Below are positions 1 through 4,469 of a stretch of 6,109 nt of DNA, one piece after another (position 1 is the first letter of the stretch; each line of letters begins with the position of its first letter). Origin of the DNA: JAGVVZ01 sp964372465 (GTDB taxonomy: Archaea > Aenigmatarchaeota > Aenigmatarchaeia > CG10238-14). The translations under genes were made by a program, and so were the position numbers. The stretch covers positions 1 through 6,109 of the forward strand of contig CAYJRA010000029.1 in NCBI GenBank assembly GCA_964372465.1, given 5' to 3'. Under the pieces are notes generated by a model. It had not been told where the DNA came from. It did not search any database and saw only the letters and a list, made by a program, of their open reading frames with translations.

Positions 1-8
1 TTTAAACA

Positions 9-37
9 TTGAAAAATTTCCAAATTTTTACTATAAT
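9..37 (+). promoter_or_regulatory. sigma70-like promoter of the tRNA-Asn gene
   Basis: A TTGAAA -35 box (9-14), a 17-nt spacer and a perfect TATAAT -10 box (32-37) lie just before the tRNA. Transcription would start near 44, only a few bases before the mature 5' end at 48. Spacing and box quality are close to consensus. Calling it the tRNA promoter is inference from position. Confidence 0.8.
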
Positions 38-47
38 CTAAATACAT

Positions 48-437
48 TCCGCGGTAGCGCAATGGTAGCGCGGGTGCCTGTGAATTATTTGCAGCTTCTT
101 CGAGAAATCGAGGTTGGAAAACGAGGTGAATTGTTCTCCTACGCCCGGTAAAGGGCTTCGGAGGATCCGCCGTAGCTTTTAGCGAAGGCGGACGGGAAGC
201 CTAAGCTTTAATTAGTATGGTAATCCGCAGCCAAGCCCGCCATAACTTAGCAGATATTGGCGGGAAGGTTCAGAGACTATCCCGAAAGGGAGTACTCGTT
301 TAGATAATAAATTCTGAATGAGGAAGCGCCTCGTCCCCCACCAAGTTTTGGTGGGGGAATGAGATAGTCCATCCCTTTTGGAAACAAGAGGATTAGATGT
401 AAGCACTAGGTTGTAGGTTCGAATCCTACCCGCGGAG
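48..437 (+). tRNA. tRNA-Asn (anticodon GUU) split by a group I intron
   Basis: The 5' exon is 48-81 and the 3' exon 400-437. The acceptor stem TCCGCGG (48-54) pairs with CCGCGGA (430-436), and the discriminator base is G437. The D-arm is GCGC/GCGC (57-60, 68-71). The anticodon stem GGTGC (73-77) pairs with GCACT (403-407), including one G-U pair. The T-arm is GTAGG, loop TTCGAAT, CCTAC (413-429). Joining T81 to T400 gives the seven-base loop CTGTTAA, so the anticodon is GTT (80, 81 and 400). The acceptor and T-arm sequences match the usual bacterial tRNA-Asn pattern. Only CC (438-439) of the CCA end is encoded, followed by G, so the terminal A would have to be added by CCA-adding enzyme. Reading straight through without splicing would suggest anticodon GTG (His), but that is an artefact. 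The 3' end from base 434 onward is also the left end of a repeated module, so the tRNA terminus and the repeat overlap. Confidence 0.93.
82..399 (+). ncRNA. self-splicing group I intron in the tRNA-Asn anticodon loop
   Basis: This 318-nt insert has group I hallmarks. P1 forms between exon bases 78-81 (CTGT) and GCAG at 91-94, putting the required U-G wobble (T81, G91) at the 5' splice site. The P-like stretch is near 188-206 (GACGGGAAGCC...). Q is AATCCGCAGCCAAGCC (222-237). R is GGTTCAGAGACTA (267-279). S is GAGATAGTCC (361-370). P7 pairs GACTATC (275-281) with GATAGTC (363-369). P6 pairs CCCGCCA (236-242) with TGGCGGG (258-264). A perfect 10-bp hairpin (335-357) and a CCC-GAAA-GGG hairpin (281-290) fill the P8 side. 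P9 is a GAAA-capped stem (371-393), and G399 is the terminal omega-G. The arrangement resembles the IC3 introns of cyanobacterial tRNA-Leu, a subgroup assignment made from memory of that family. There is no endonuclease ORF inside, so it can probably splice but not move by itself. Its complementary strand has an open frame (469-212) that is spurious. Confidence 0.92.
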
Positions 438-487
438 CCGTGAACCACGTAGGGTTCACGGCCATGCATCCCACGTGGTGCATGGCC
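437..487 (+). promoter_or_regulatory. tandem palindromes upstream of GIY-YIG gene, copy A
   Basis: The first is a perfect 10-bp inverted repeat, GCCGTGAACC (437-446) and GGTTCACGGC (453-462), with a 6-nt loop. The second is a 9-bp inverted repeat, GGCCATGCA (460-468) and TGCATGGCC (479-487), whose loop holds the self-complementary CCACGTGG (471-478). The two overlap by GGC (460-462), so in RNA the stems partly compete. A further CACGTG lies at 493-498. Neither palindrome is followed by a T-run, so they are not typical terminators. They could be operator sites, RNA processing sites next to the tRNA 3' end, or the recognition ends of the module. The role is not determined. Confidence 0.75.
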
Positions 488-511
488 ATGCCCACGTGAA
501 AAAGTATCCCG

Positions 512-763
512 ATGTACTATGTGTATGTACTACAGAGCTTGAAGGATGGAAAGCTATATATTGGGTATTCCACTGATTTGAGACGAAGACTGAAAGAACA
601 TAAAACAGGAGGTTCTCTGTCTACCAAAAAACGCTTACCATTCAAGCTTCTTTATTACGAAGCTCATATAAGTAGCGAAGATGCAAAAAGAAGGGAACGC
701 TATTTTAAAACAGATAAAGGGAAAAGTAGCCTCAGGCAGATGCTAAGAAATACACTGAATTAA
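512..763 (+). CDS. GIY-YIG nuclease superfamily protein, UPF0213-like, copy A
   Basis: The 83-aa protein is a complete minimal GIY-YIG domain. The YVYVL strand (residues 3-7) and YIGYS (16-20) are the two signature strands, followed by the basic helix TDLRRRLKEH (21-30) with the conserved Arg (R24 or R25). YYEAH (48-52) and the Arg/Lys/Glu-rich helix after residue 55 follow, with E50 or E62 as the probable metal-binding Glu. The GIY-YIG fold is known for DNA strand cleavage by homing, repair and UPF0213 proteins. For this stand-alone class the substrate is generally unknown, so only possible nuclease activity is claimed. There is no separate DNA-binding domain. The ATG at 512 has no Shine-Dalgarno upstream, and the palindromes end 24 nt before it. 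No convincing promoter is visible between the tRNA and the gene, so it may be read through from the tRNA promoter. The copy at 4470 differs only by M77I and T81A. Confidence 0.9.
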   Translation: MYYVYVLQSLKDGKLYIGYSTDLRRRLKEHKTGGSLSTKKRLPFKLLYYEAHISSEDAKRRERYFKTDKGKSSLRQMLRNTLN

Positions 764-892
764 AAAAATCGCCAAGAAGCATGCCCCGTACCGAAAAGAA
801 GCCCAGAACCAGAAGCTTAGCTTCGGTTCTGGAAAAGTCCTGCACCGAACTTTGTTCTGGTGCAGGGTTTCTGGTTCTGGGGGCGGTTTTTT
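764..892 (+). terminator. expanded multi-hairpin terminator after GIY-YIG copy A
   Basis: The outer arms AAAAATCGCC (764-773) and GGCGGTTTTT (882-891) pair, with one U-G wobble, and end in a T-run, as in the terminators at 4720-4770 and 6014-6063. Here about 108 nt lie between the arms instead of about 29. Inside are hairpin A (803-816 with 820-832, loop TTA), hairpin B (839-850 with 854-866, loop TTT, one bulged T) and a perfect 12-bp long-range stem, CCCAGAACCAGA (802-813) with TCTGGTTCTGGG (870-881). Hairpin A and the long-range stem use the same 5' bases and exclude each other. Termination is predicted from structure, and a switching role is only a possibility. Confidence 0.75.
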
Positions 893-894
893 GA

Positions 895-900
895 TAAAAT
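895..900 (+). promoter_or_regulatory. possible -10 box giving a leaderless hydrolase mRNA
   Basis: TAAAAT (895-900) directly follows the terminator T-run and ends 6 nt before the hydrolase ATG at 907. If it is a -10 box, transcription would start at about the start codon. No good -35 box is seen (the bases 17 nt upstream read TGGTTC), so this is weak. A similar TAGAAT follows the terminator at 6066-6071. Confidence 0.3.
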
Positions 901-906
901 AAATAT

Positions 907-1680
907 ATGAAAAAACATATAAAAATCACTACTAAGGACAACTTTATTCTAGATGGAATATTTACACCAGCGGATAATTCCTTAAGAGGAATCGTTTTTG
1001 TTCATGGGATGACCGGAGATAAAGATGATGAAGGTATATTTGTTAGGGCGGAAACAAAATTGAATGAATTAGGATTTTCCTTACTAAGATTTGATTTTAG
1101 AGCCCATGGGGAAAGTCAGGGTAATTCAATTAAAGATTTCACCATCTTAGGAGAACTTATAGATTTAGAAGCAGCAATGAGTTTTATGAAGAACGAAGGG
1201 ATTGAATGGTTGGGGTTGGCTGGGGCAAGTTTTGGAGGAGGGATTGCCGCACTCTATGTTGGAAGCCACAAAGATAAAATTAAAAAACTTTTTCTAGCAA
1301 ATCCAGTTTTAGATTACGGGAAATGGTATTTAAAGCCTAATACTCCCTGGACGAAAAAGTATTTTATTAATGCCCTAGAGCGTATAGATAAATACGGATT
1401 TATTGAAGTTGGAAGCAATAAACTTAAGGTTGGAAGAAAATTATTTGAAGAGATGAAAGCCTATAACCCGTGTGAAGAACTCAAAAAATACACTAATCCT
1501 TTACTAATTGTTCATGGAGATAAAGATAGTATAGTCGCTTACCAAGATGTAATGGCCTGTTTTAATAGTTTACCCAGTGGCGAAAAAGAATTGAAGATAA
1601 TTACGGGTTCAGAACACGGTTTTCATGAAGAACCTTATGAGACAGAGGTTGTAGCAATGATAGTTAGTTTCTTTGGGTAG
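907..1680 (+). CDS. alpha/beta hydrolase (serine esterase / aminopeptidase-like)
   Basis: The 257-aa cytoplasmic-type protein has no signal peptide and is a complete alpha/beta-hydrolase fold. VFVHGMTGD (30-38) carries the HG oxyanion turn. RFDFRAHGES (61-70) is the strand-loop typical of the serine aminopeptidase (Hydrolase_4) and dienelactone-hydrolase-like groups. GASFGG (106-111) is the nucleophile elbow with Ser108. VHGDKDSIV (202-210) holds the acid, most likely Asp207, and GSEHGF (234-239) the catalytic His237. The full triad is present, so it should be an active hydrolase of esters or similar bonds, but the substrate cannot be read from sequence. There is no Shine-Dalgarno before the ATG; the upstream AT-rich stretch and a -10-like box suggest leaderless or near-leaderless translation. 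It looks like a single-gene unit between the terminator at 764-892 and the non-coding gap after 1680. Confidence 0.92.
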   Translation: MKKHIKITTKDNFILDGIFTPADNSLRGIVFVHGMTGDKDDEGIFVRAETKLNELGFSLLRFDFRAHGESQGNSIKDFTILGELIDLEAAMSFMKNEGIEWLGLAGASFGGGIAALYVGSHKDKIKKLFLANPVLDYGKWYLKPNTPWTKKYFINALERIDKYGFIEVGSNKLKVGRKLFEEMKAYNPCEELKKYTNPLLIVHGDKDSIVAYQDVMACFNSLPSGEKELKIITGSEHGFHEEPYETEVVAMIVSFFG

Positions 1681-1907
1681 TATCCTCTAACATTGTCTAG
1701 TTGAGGAAGTTAAATTCAAATCCCTATAAATCCTCTTAATCTCTACCAATTTTTCCTTCATCATTGACATATAATCCCTATTTTGCAGAATTATAAGAAC
1801 CTGCTTCGCAGAACCTTGATTCCTTCGGAATTAAGAACCATCGCTTTGCGAGAACCTTGATTTCTTCGAAATTAATAAGCTTTGAACTGGGGAGCTGAGT
1901 TTTCCAC
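1681..1907. other. non-coding gap with no gene recognised
   Basis: The full gap between hydrolase and nuclease genes is 330 nt, and I see no credible gene in it. Directly after the hydrolase stop is an imperfect stem, CCTC-T-AAC (1684-1691) with GTTGAGG (1700-1706), not followed by a T-run. Its CTCTAACATTGTC resembles the middle of the dispersed repeat family (TTCTAACAAAGTC at 5658-5670). GGGGAGCTGAG (1890-1900) before the promoter resembles that family's right box. The gap may therefore hold an eroded copy. The twin-hairpin repeat, promoter and terminator further on are listed separately. Confidence 0.5.
1796..1874 (+). repeat. two tandem twin-hairpin units of 38 and 41 nt
   Basis: Unit 1 (1796-1833) and unit 2 (1834-1874) share the plan AGAACC, hairpin, AGAACCTTGATT.., hairpin, ending in AATTA. 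The first hairpins are CTGC-TTC-GCAG (1801-1811) and TCGC-TTT-GCGA (1841-1851). The second are ATTCC-TTC-GGAAT (1819-1831) and ATTTC-TTC-GAAAT (1860-1872). The second pair differs by a compensatory change (C1822-G1828 becomes T1863-A1869), and the first pair keeps its stem with different bases. This suggests that RNA or cruciform structure has been kept. No function is known to me. Confidence 0.7.
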
Positions 1908-1936
1908 TTGACAAAGTAATATGTTAGAGATAATAT
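1908..1936 (+). promoter_or_regulatory. sigma70-like promoter upstream of the NYN gene
   Basis: A perfect TTGACA (1908-1913), a 17-nt spacer and TAATAT (1931-1936). The start site would be near 1943, about 68 nt before the nuclease ATG, with a terminator-like hairpin directly in between. Confidence 0.8.
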
Positions 1937-1951
1937 ACAATTACTATGAAC

Positions 1952-1982
1952 ACTACCTCTGCTTCGGCAAGGGTAGTTTTTT
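1952..1982 (+). terminator. promoter-proximal intrinsic terminator or attenuator with UUCG loop
   Basis: The stem of 1952-1962 with 1967-1977 has a C(UUCG)G tetraloop (1962-1967), one C-A mismatch (1959, 1970) and a T-run 1977-1982. It begins about 9 nt after the predicted start site, so the promoter would make a terminated RNA of about 40 nt unless polymerase reads through into the NYN gene. A 17-codon frame (ATG 1946, stop 1997-1999) spans the hairpin. Whether that frame is translated is unknown. Confidence 0.75.
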
Positions 1983-2010
1983 ATTTAGAATCATCTTAGA
2001 ATAACATTGT

Positions 2011-2580
2011 ATGGATATTTTTAATAAAAAAGAAAAAGTAGCTGTTTATATAGATGGAAGTAATTTCTATGGTTATTTAAAAGACGAGGAGATAAATTTT
2101 CCGAAGGGAACAAAGTTTAATTTTAAAGAATTCGTAAATTTTTTAGTTAGTGATGAAAGGCAACTTGTTTCAAAGAGATACTACACGGGTGTTTTTAGAA
2201 ATCTTGATGGAAGCGCTAAAAGCAAAAATCTTGTAAGCGGACAACAAAAATTCTTTTCAAATCTTGAAAATGATGGTTTTGTTATTAAGCGTGGCAGGAT
2301 AATGCCAATTGATAAGGCGTACAAAGAAAAAGGAACCGATGTGAAAATTGCAGTAGATTTAATCGTTGGGGCCGTTGACAATATATACAACACAGCCATT
2401 TTAGTGAGCTCTGATACAGATTTAATTCCAGCTATAAAATATGTAAAATATAAAAATAAGAAGATTGAATATGTTGGTTTTGCCCATTCTCCATCTTTGG
2501 GTATACAAAAATACGCCAATTTCTCCATCCTTTTATTGCCTCGGGATATAGAAAAATTTAAAGAGAAAACATTGCTATAA
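2011..2580 (+). CDS. NYN domain (DUF88/LabA-like, PIN-fold) ribonuclease-like protein
   Basis: The 189-aa protein is nearly all one NYN domain. VYIDGSNFY (12-20) has the first acidic residue Asp15. KGTDVKIAVDLIVGA (107-121) is the hallmark helix with Asp110 and Asp116. ILVSSDTDLIPAI (130-142) holds Asp135 and Asp137. These acids form the metal site of PIN/NYN nucleases, which cut RNA, so the protein is probably an active metal-dependent RNase. Its RNA target is unknown. No extra domain (OST-HTH, zinc ribbon) follows. The ATG at 2011 lacks a Shine-Dalgarno. Transcription would come from the promoter at 1908-1936 and must pass the hairpin at 1952-1982, which suggests attenuated or low expression. 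The opposite-strand frame in this region is a shadow. Confidence 0.92.
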   Translation: MDIFNKKEKVAVYIDGSNFYGYLKDEEINFPKGTKFNFKEFVNFLVSDERQLVSKRYYTGVFRNLDGSAKSKNLVSGQQKFFSNLENDGFVIKRGRIMPIDKAYKEKGTDVKIAVDLIVGAVDNIYNTAILVSSDTDLIPAIKYVKYKNKKIEYVGFAHSPSLGIQKYANFSILLLPRDIEKFKEKTLL

Positions 2581-2583
2581 TCC

Positions 2584-2677
2584 CACCAAACAGGTTCTAA
2601 CATAACTCTAAAAGGTTCAATTTCTTCTCTTATTTTCTTCCAATTGACTGTTCTGAATGCGTCCAACAGGGGGAGCC
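2584..2677. repeat. dispersed element R1 (most complete copy)
   Basis: It begins with CACCAAACAGGTTCTAACA (2584-2602) and ends in GGGGAGCC (2670-2677), directly after the NYN stop. Bases 2601-2677 align without gaps to 4321-4397 with 16 mismatches in 77. The left box is identical at 5646-5664 and degenerate at 5055-5073. Read on the minus strand, the inner part encodes FRTVNWKKIREEIEPFR and then VMLEPVW. The second copy keeps the same frame with mostly Ile/Val/Leu swaps, so the element may derive from coding sequence. Confidence 0.8.
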
Positions 2678-2684
2678 AACTTGT

Positions 2685-2710
2685 CCCGCATCTTGCGGGG
2701 TTTCTGTTTT
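2685..2710 (+). terminator. short GC-stem terminator after the NYN gene
   Basis: CCCGC (2685-2689), loop ATCTT, GCGGG (2695-2699), then a T-rich GTTTCTGTTTT tract. The stem is short and the T-run is interrupted, so termination is moderate at best. It overlaps the likely -35 box of the next promoter. Confidence 0.5.
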
Positions 2711-2720
2711 GCAGTAGAAT
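2693..2720 (+). promoter_or_regulatory. probable promoter of the secreted peptidoglycan-binding gene
   Basis: TTGCGG (2693-2698), a 16-nt spacer and TAGAAT (2715-2720). The start would be near 2727, leaving a 33-nt AT-rich leader without a Shine-Dalgarno before ATG 2760. The -35 box lies in the right arm of the preceding hairpin. Confidence 0.5.
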
Positions 2721-2759
2721 AAAAGAAAGGTAGGCTATCAATTAAAATTTATTAAAAAA

Positions 2760-3986
2760 ATGAGAAATAAAATAATTCCTTTGCTTTTAGTCATAGTTAG
2801 TATTAGTTTGTTATCGATAGCTTTTGCTTTTGCTCAAAACTCCACTACCACCCAAACAGATTTACTAGTAATTATTAAACAGCTGCAGGAAAAGATTGAA
2901 TCATTACAAGCTCAAATAGTAGAACTTCGAACCCAATTAGAGGCAGTTCAAGTCGAACTTAAACTTACAACAACACTTATACGAGGAATGAGGGGAGATG
3001 AAGTTAAAAAATTACAAGAATTTTTAAAGACAAATCCCGACATATACCCCGAAGGATTAGTGACTGGTTATTTCGGCCCCCTTACCGAAGCAGCAGTAAA
3101 GAGACTCCAAGAAAAGTATAATATTGAACCAGTAGGAGTAGTTGGCCCTAAAACCCTAACTAAAATAAATGAGCTTGTTGCACAATCTCCAGTGTTGCAG
3201 TTCCAACCAGAGCAACCCTCAACACCAACCACTCCAATCACTCCTATAACACCAGCAACTCCTGCCACTTCAACCATTACACCTACACCTACTTCAACCT
3301 TTGACTTCTCTTTATCAATAAGTCCAACCTCTGGTTCAGTAACCCAGGGAGAATCTACCTTAATCACTGTTACCGCCAGCTTAACTTCCGGTATCGCCCA
3401 ATCAGTTTCCTTTTCTCTTTCTGGTTTGCCAACGGGGGCGACAGCCAGTTTTCCCTCATTAGCTTCTTGCAGTCCAACCTGTGGCCTAATTACCACCCTG
3501 GCAACTGCTGCCACTACCCCCACTGGAATTTATTCCCTGACTGTTACTGGAACAGGTGGAGGATTAACTAGAACCACAACTTCTACTTTGACTGTCACTG
3601 CTCCAACTCCTACACCAACACCGACTTCAACCATTACTTGTACCGATTCTGATGGAGATACTAATTTTAATGTGCAAGGCTCTATGAAATATGCAGGACA
3701 AGTCACTTACCAAGATTATTGCCAATTAAAAACACCGTACTGGCCAAGAGATGAATTCTACAAAGTTGCTTCTTGTAATACTGAAGAAGGATGTTATCTT
3801 ATTGAAAATTATTGCGTAGGTGATACAGGAAACTGGCAAGGATGGAAATGTCCTTATGGTTGTAGTAATGGTGCTTGTCTTTCTTCCCCTTCAGCCAGTC
3901 TGCCCAATATATTAAATCAAATGGCTAGTATTTTGAATGCCGTAGGCTCCATATTTGACAAACTGCTTAAAATTTTGGGAAGATGA
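2760..3986 (+). CDS. secreted modular protein: signal peptide, coiled coil, PG-binding domain, Ig-like domain, Cys-rich tail
   Basis: The 408-aa protein has a Sec signal peptide (1-25, hydrophobic core 5-22, probable cut AFA-Q26). A coiled coil follows (about 34-69, QLQEKIESLQAQIVELRTQL). Next is a PG_binding_1-type domain (about 73-140) with the typical MRGDEVKKLQEFL, GYFGPLTEAAVKRLQ and GVVGPKTLTKIN motifs, which in this family binds cell-wall peptidoglycan non-covalently. A Pro/Thr linker (about 152-180) leads to an Ig-like beta domain (181-281, starting FDFSLSISPTSGSVTQGES, with Cys237 and Cys241). A second TPTPTPTS linker precedes a domain with eight Cys (294, 321, 339, 345, 352, 364, 368, 373), enough for four disulfides. 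The end (382-408) is an amphipathic helix with Lys/Arg. The protein is probably exported and anchored to the wall, perhaps with roles in surface contact. No catalytic domain is visible. The ATG fits the signal peptide but lacks a Shine-Dalgarno. The opposite-strand frame is an artefact of the repetitive Thr/Pro coding. Confidence 0.9.
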   Translation: MRNKIIPLLLVIVSISLLSIAFAFAQNSTTTQTDLLVIIKQLQEKIESLQAQIVELRTQLEAVQVELKLTTTLIRGMRGDEVKKLQEFLKTNPDIYPEGLVTGYFGPLTEAAVKRLQEKYNIEPVGVVGPKTLTKINELVAQSPVLQFQPEQPSTPTTPITPITPATPATSTITPTPTSTFDFSLSISPTSGSVTQGESTLITVTASLTSGIAQSVSFSLSGLPTGATASFPSLASCSPTCGLITTLATAATTPTGIYSLTVTGTGGGLTRTTTSTLTVTAPTPTPTPTSTITCTDSDGDTNFNVQGSMKYAGQVTYQDYCQLKTPYWPRDEFYKVASCNTEEGCYLIENYCVGDTGNWQGWKCPYGCSNGACLSSPSASLPNILNQMASILNAVGSIFDKLLKILGR

Positions 3987-4054
3987 GTTCCCTCATCATC
4001 AGCTAGGCCATCCTTGGAATTGCTGGCCAAGAGTTTGTATCTTAGGGGTTTTGT

Positions 4055-4162
4055 TTGAATGCCTCTTTATTCGGGGCATTTATGATTGGCACAGTTCTTT
4101 GGCGATTCTTTCCTAGCTCTTTTAAGAGGAAACCGAAACGGAAGAAATTAAAAGAAGAATAA
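4055..4162 (+). pseudogene. possible decayed small membrane-protein ORF (35 codons from TTG)
   Basis: The frame ending at TAA 4160-4162 reads NASLFGAFMIGTVLWRFFPSS and then a Lys/Arg-rich tail. That is one short hydrophobic stretch plus a basic end, like a membrane peptide. It could start at TTG 4055 or ATG 4082 (26 codons). The same frame upstream, after TAG 4004-4006, encodes AILGIAGQEFVS before another TAG (4043-4045), which hints at a longer ORF broken by stops. There is no clear RBS or promoter. A hairpin, AATGCCTC (4058-4065) with GGGGCATT (4073-4080), lies inside it and could instead be the weak terminator of the preceding gene. I do not recognise the sequence, and it may be chance. 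Confidence 0.25.
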
Positions 4163-4220
4163 AAAAACGTATAAGACCTGATAATTTTTGCGGTTTCCAA
4201 TAATGGAGTTATTGTGTAAC

Positions 4221-4397
4221 CACCAAACAGGCCTGTTATCATAAGTCAGATATGTAGTGAATAGCAGGGTGGGGTAAATCCGAAATGTTAGGCGTTTATT
4301 ATTACTAATCTTTGTTCTACCATAATCCTAAAAGGCTCAACCTCTTCTCTTACTTTTACCCAACCAACTGTTCTGAAGACGCCCAACACGGGGAGCC
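4221..4397. repeat. dispersed element R2, interrupted by about 80 nt
   Basis: The left box CACCAAACAGG (4221-4231) is intact. The continuation TTCTACCATAATCC resumes only near 4315, and bases 4321-4397 align to 2601-2677 without gaps (61 of 77 identical). The intervening stretch (about 4232-4314) has no match in the other copies and no ORF. At its start AACAGGCCTGTT (4226-4237) is a 12-nt perfect palindrome. The right end GGGGAGCC runs straight into GIY-YIG module copy B. The rest of the gap 3987-4220 holds only the doubtful ORF at 4055 and a GGCCA/TGGCC inverted repeat (4006-4010, 4024-4028). Confidence 0.7.
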
Positions 4398-4445
4398 GTG
4401 AACCACGTAGGGTTCACGGCCATGCATCCCACGTGGTGCATGGCC
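4395..4445 (+). promoter_or_regulatory. tandem palindromes upstream of GIY-YIG gene, copy B
   Basis: These are identical to the pair at 437-487: a 10-bp inverted repeat (4395-4404 with 4411-4420) and an overlapping 9-bp one (4418-4426 with 4437-4445) enclosing CCACGTGG. Here they do not touch a tRNA, so they belong to the module itself. Confidence 0.75.
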
Positions 4446-4469
4446 ATGCCCACGTGAAAAAGTATCCCG

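Larger units (their letters stand above)
434..775 (+). repeat. GIY-YIG module, copy A (342 nt, abutting tRNA-Asn)
   Basis: This block recurs at 4392-4732 at a constant offset of 3958. Bases 434-729 are identical between copies. The four substitutions (730, 742, 746, 752) all fall in the last 25 nt of the coding region, and the A-run after the stop is 7 A here and 6 A in the other copy. Similarity stops after GCCAA (771-775), then returns at GGGCGGTTTTTTG (881-893 here, 4760-4772 there). The left edge GGAGCC (434-439) is shared with the tRNA 3' end and with the GGGGAGCC end of the dispersed repeat near 2670 and 4390. The unit contains two palindromes, one ORF and the left arm of its terminator. 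Confidence 0.95.

Noticed and set aside
48..84. Reading the unspliced loop as a tRNA-His anticodon (GTG)
   Set aside because: The anticodon stem can only close using GCACT at 403-407. The spliced loop gives GTT, and the acceptor and T-arm fit tRNA-Asn.
212..469. Open frame on the minus strand across the intron and tRNA 3' end (contains RIRTYNL)
   Set aside because: It is the complement of the tRNA-Asn 3' exon and group I intron. Such peptides are well-known false predictions over RNA genes.
82..763. The adjacent GIY-YIG protein as homing endonuclease of the group I intron
   Set aside because: The gene lies outside the intron, is a minimal UPF0213-type domain without a DNA-binding tail, and has an identical copy with no intron nearby.
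1687..1770. 27-codon minus-strand frame (MSMMKEKLVEIKRIYRDLNL...) with a weak AGGGA upstream
   Set aside because: It is very short, shows no promoter, and overlaps repeat-like sequence. It could be a gene fragment but nothing supports expression.
1764..1775. TTGACA directly followed by TATAAT-like bases
   Set aside because: The two boxes are adjacent with no spacer, and no -10 stands 16-18 nt downstream, so it is not a usable promoter.
2181..2741. 186-codon minus-strand frame opposite the NYN gene
   Set aside because: The + strand has a complete NYN domain with its catalytic acids. The minus frame is a shadow, apart from the repeat-derived part treated as a finding.
3068..3523. 151-codon minus-strand frame opposite the peptidoglycan-binding gene
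   Set aside because: It is low-complexity Val/Gly sequence complementary to the Thr/Pro-rich linkers of a clear + strand gene.
4042..4242. 66-codon minus-strand frame in the gap before element R2
   Set aside because: It has no RBS, promoter or recognisable motif. It crosses the repeat's left box, and the region has a competing + strand frame.
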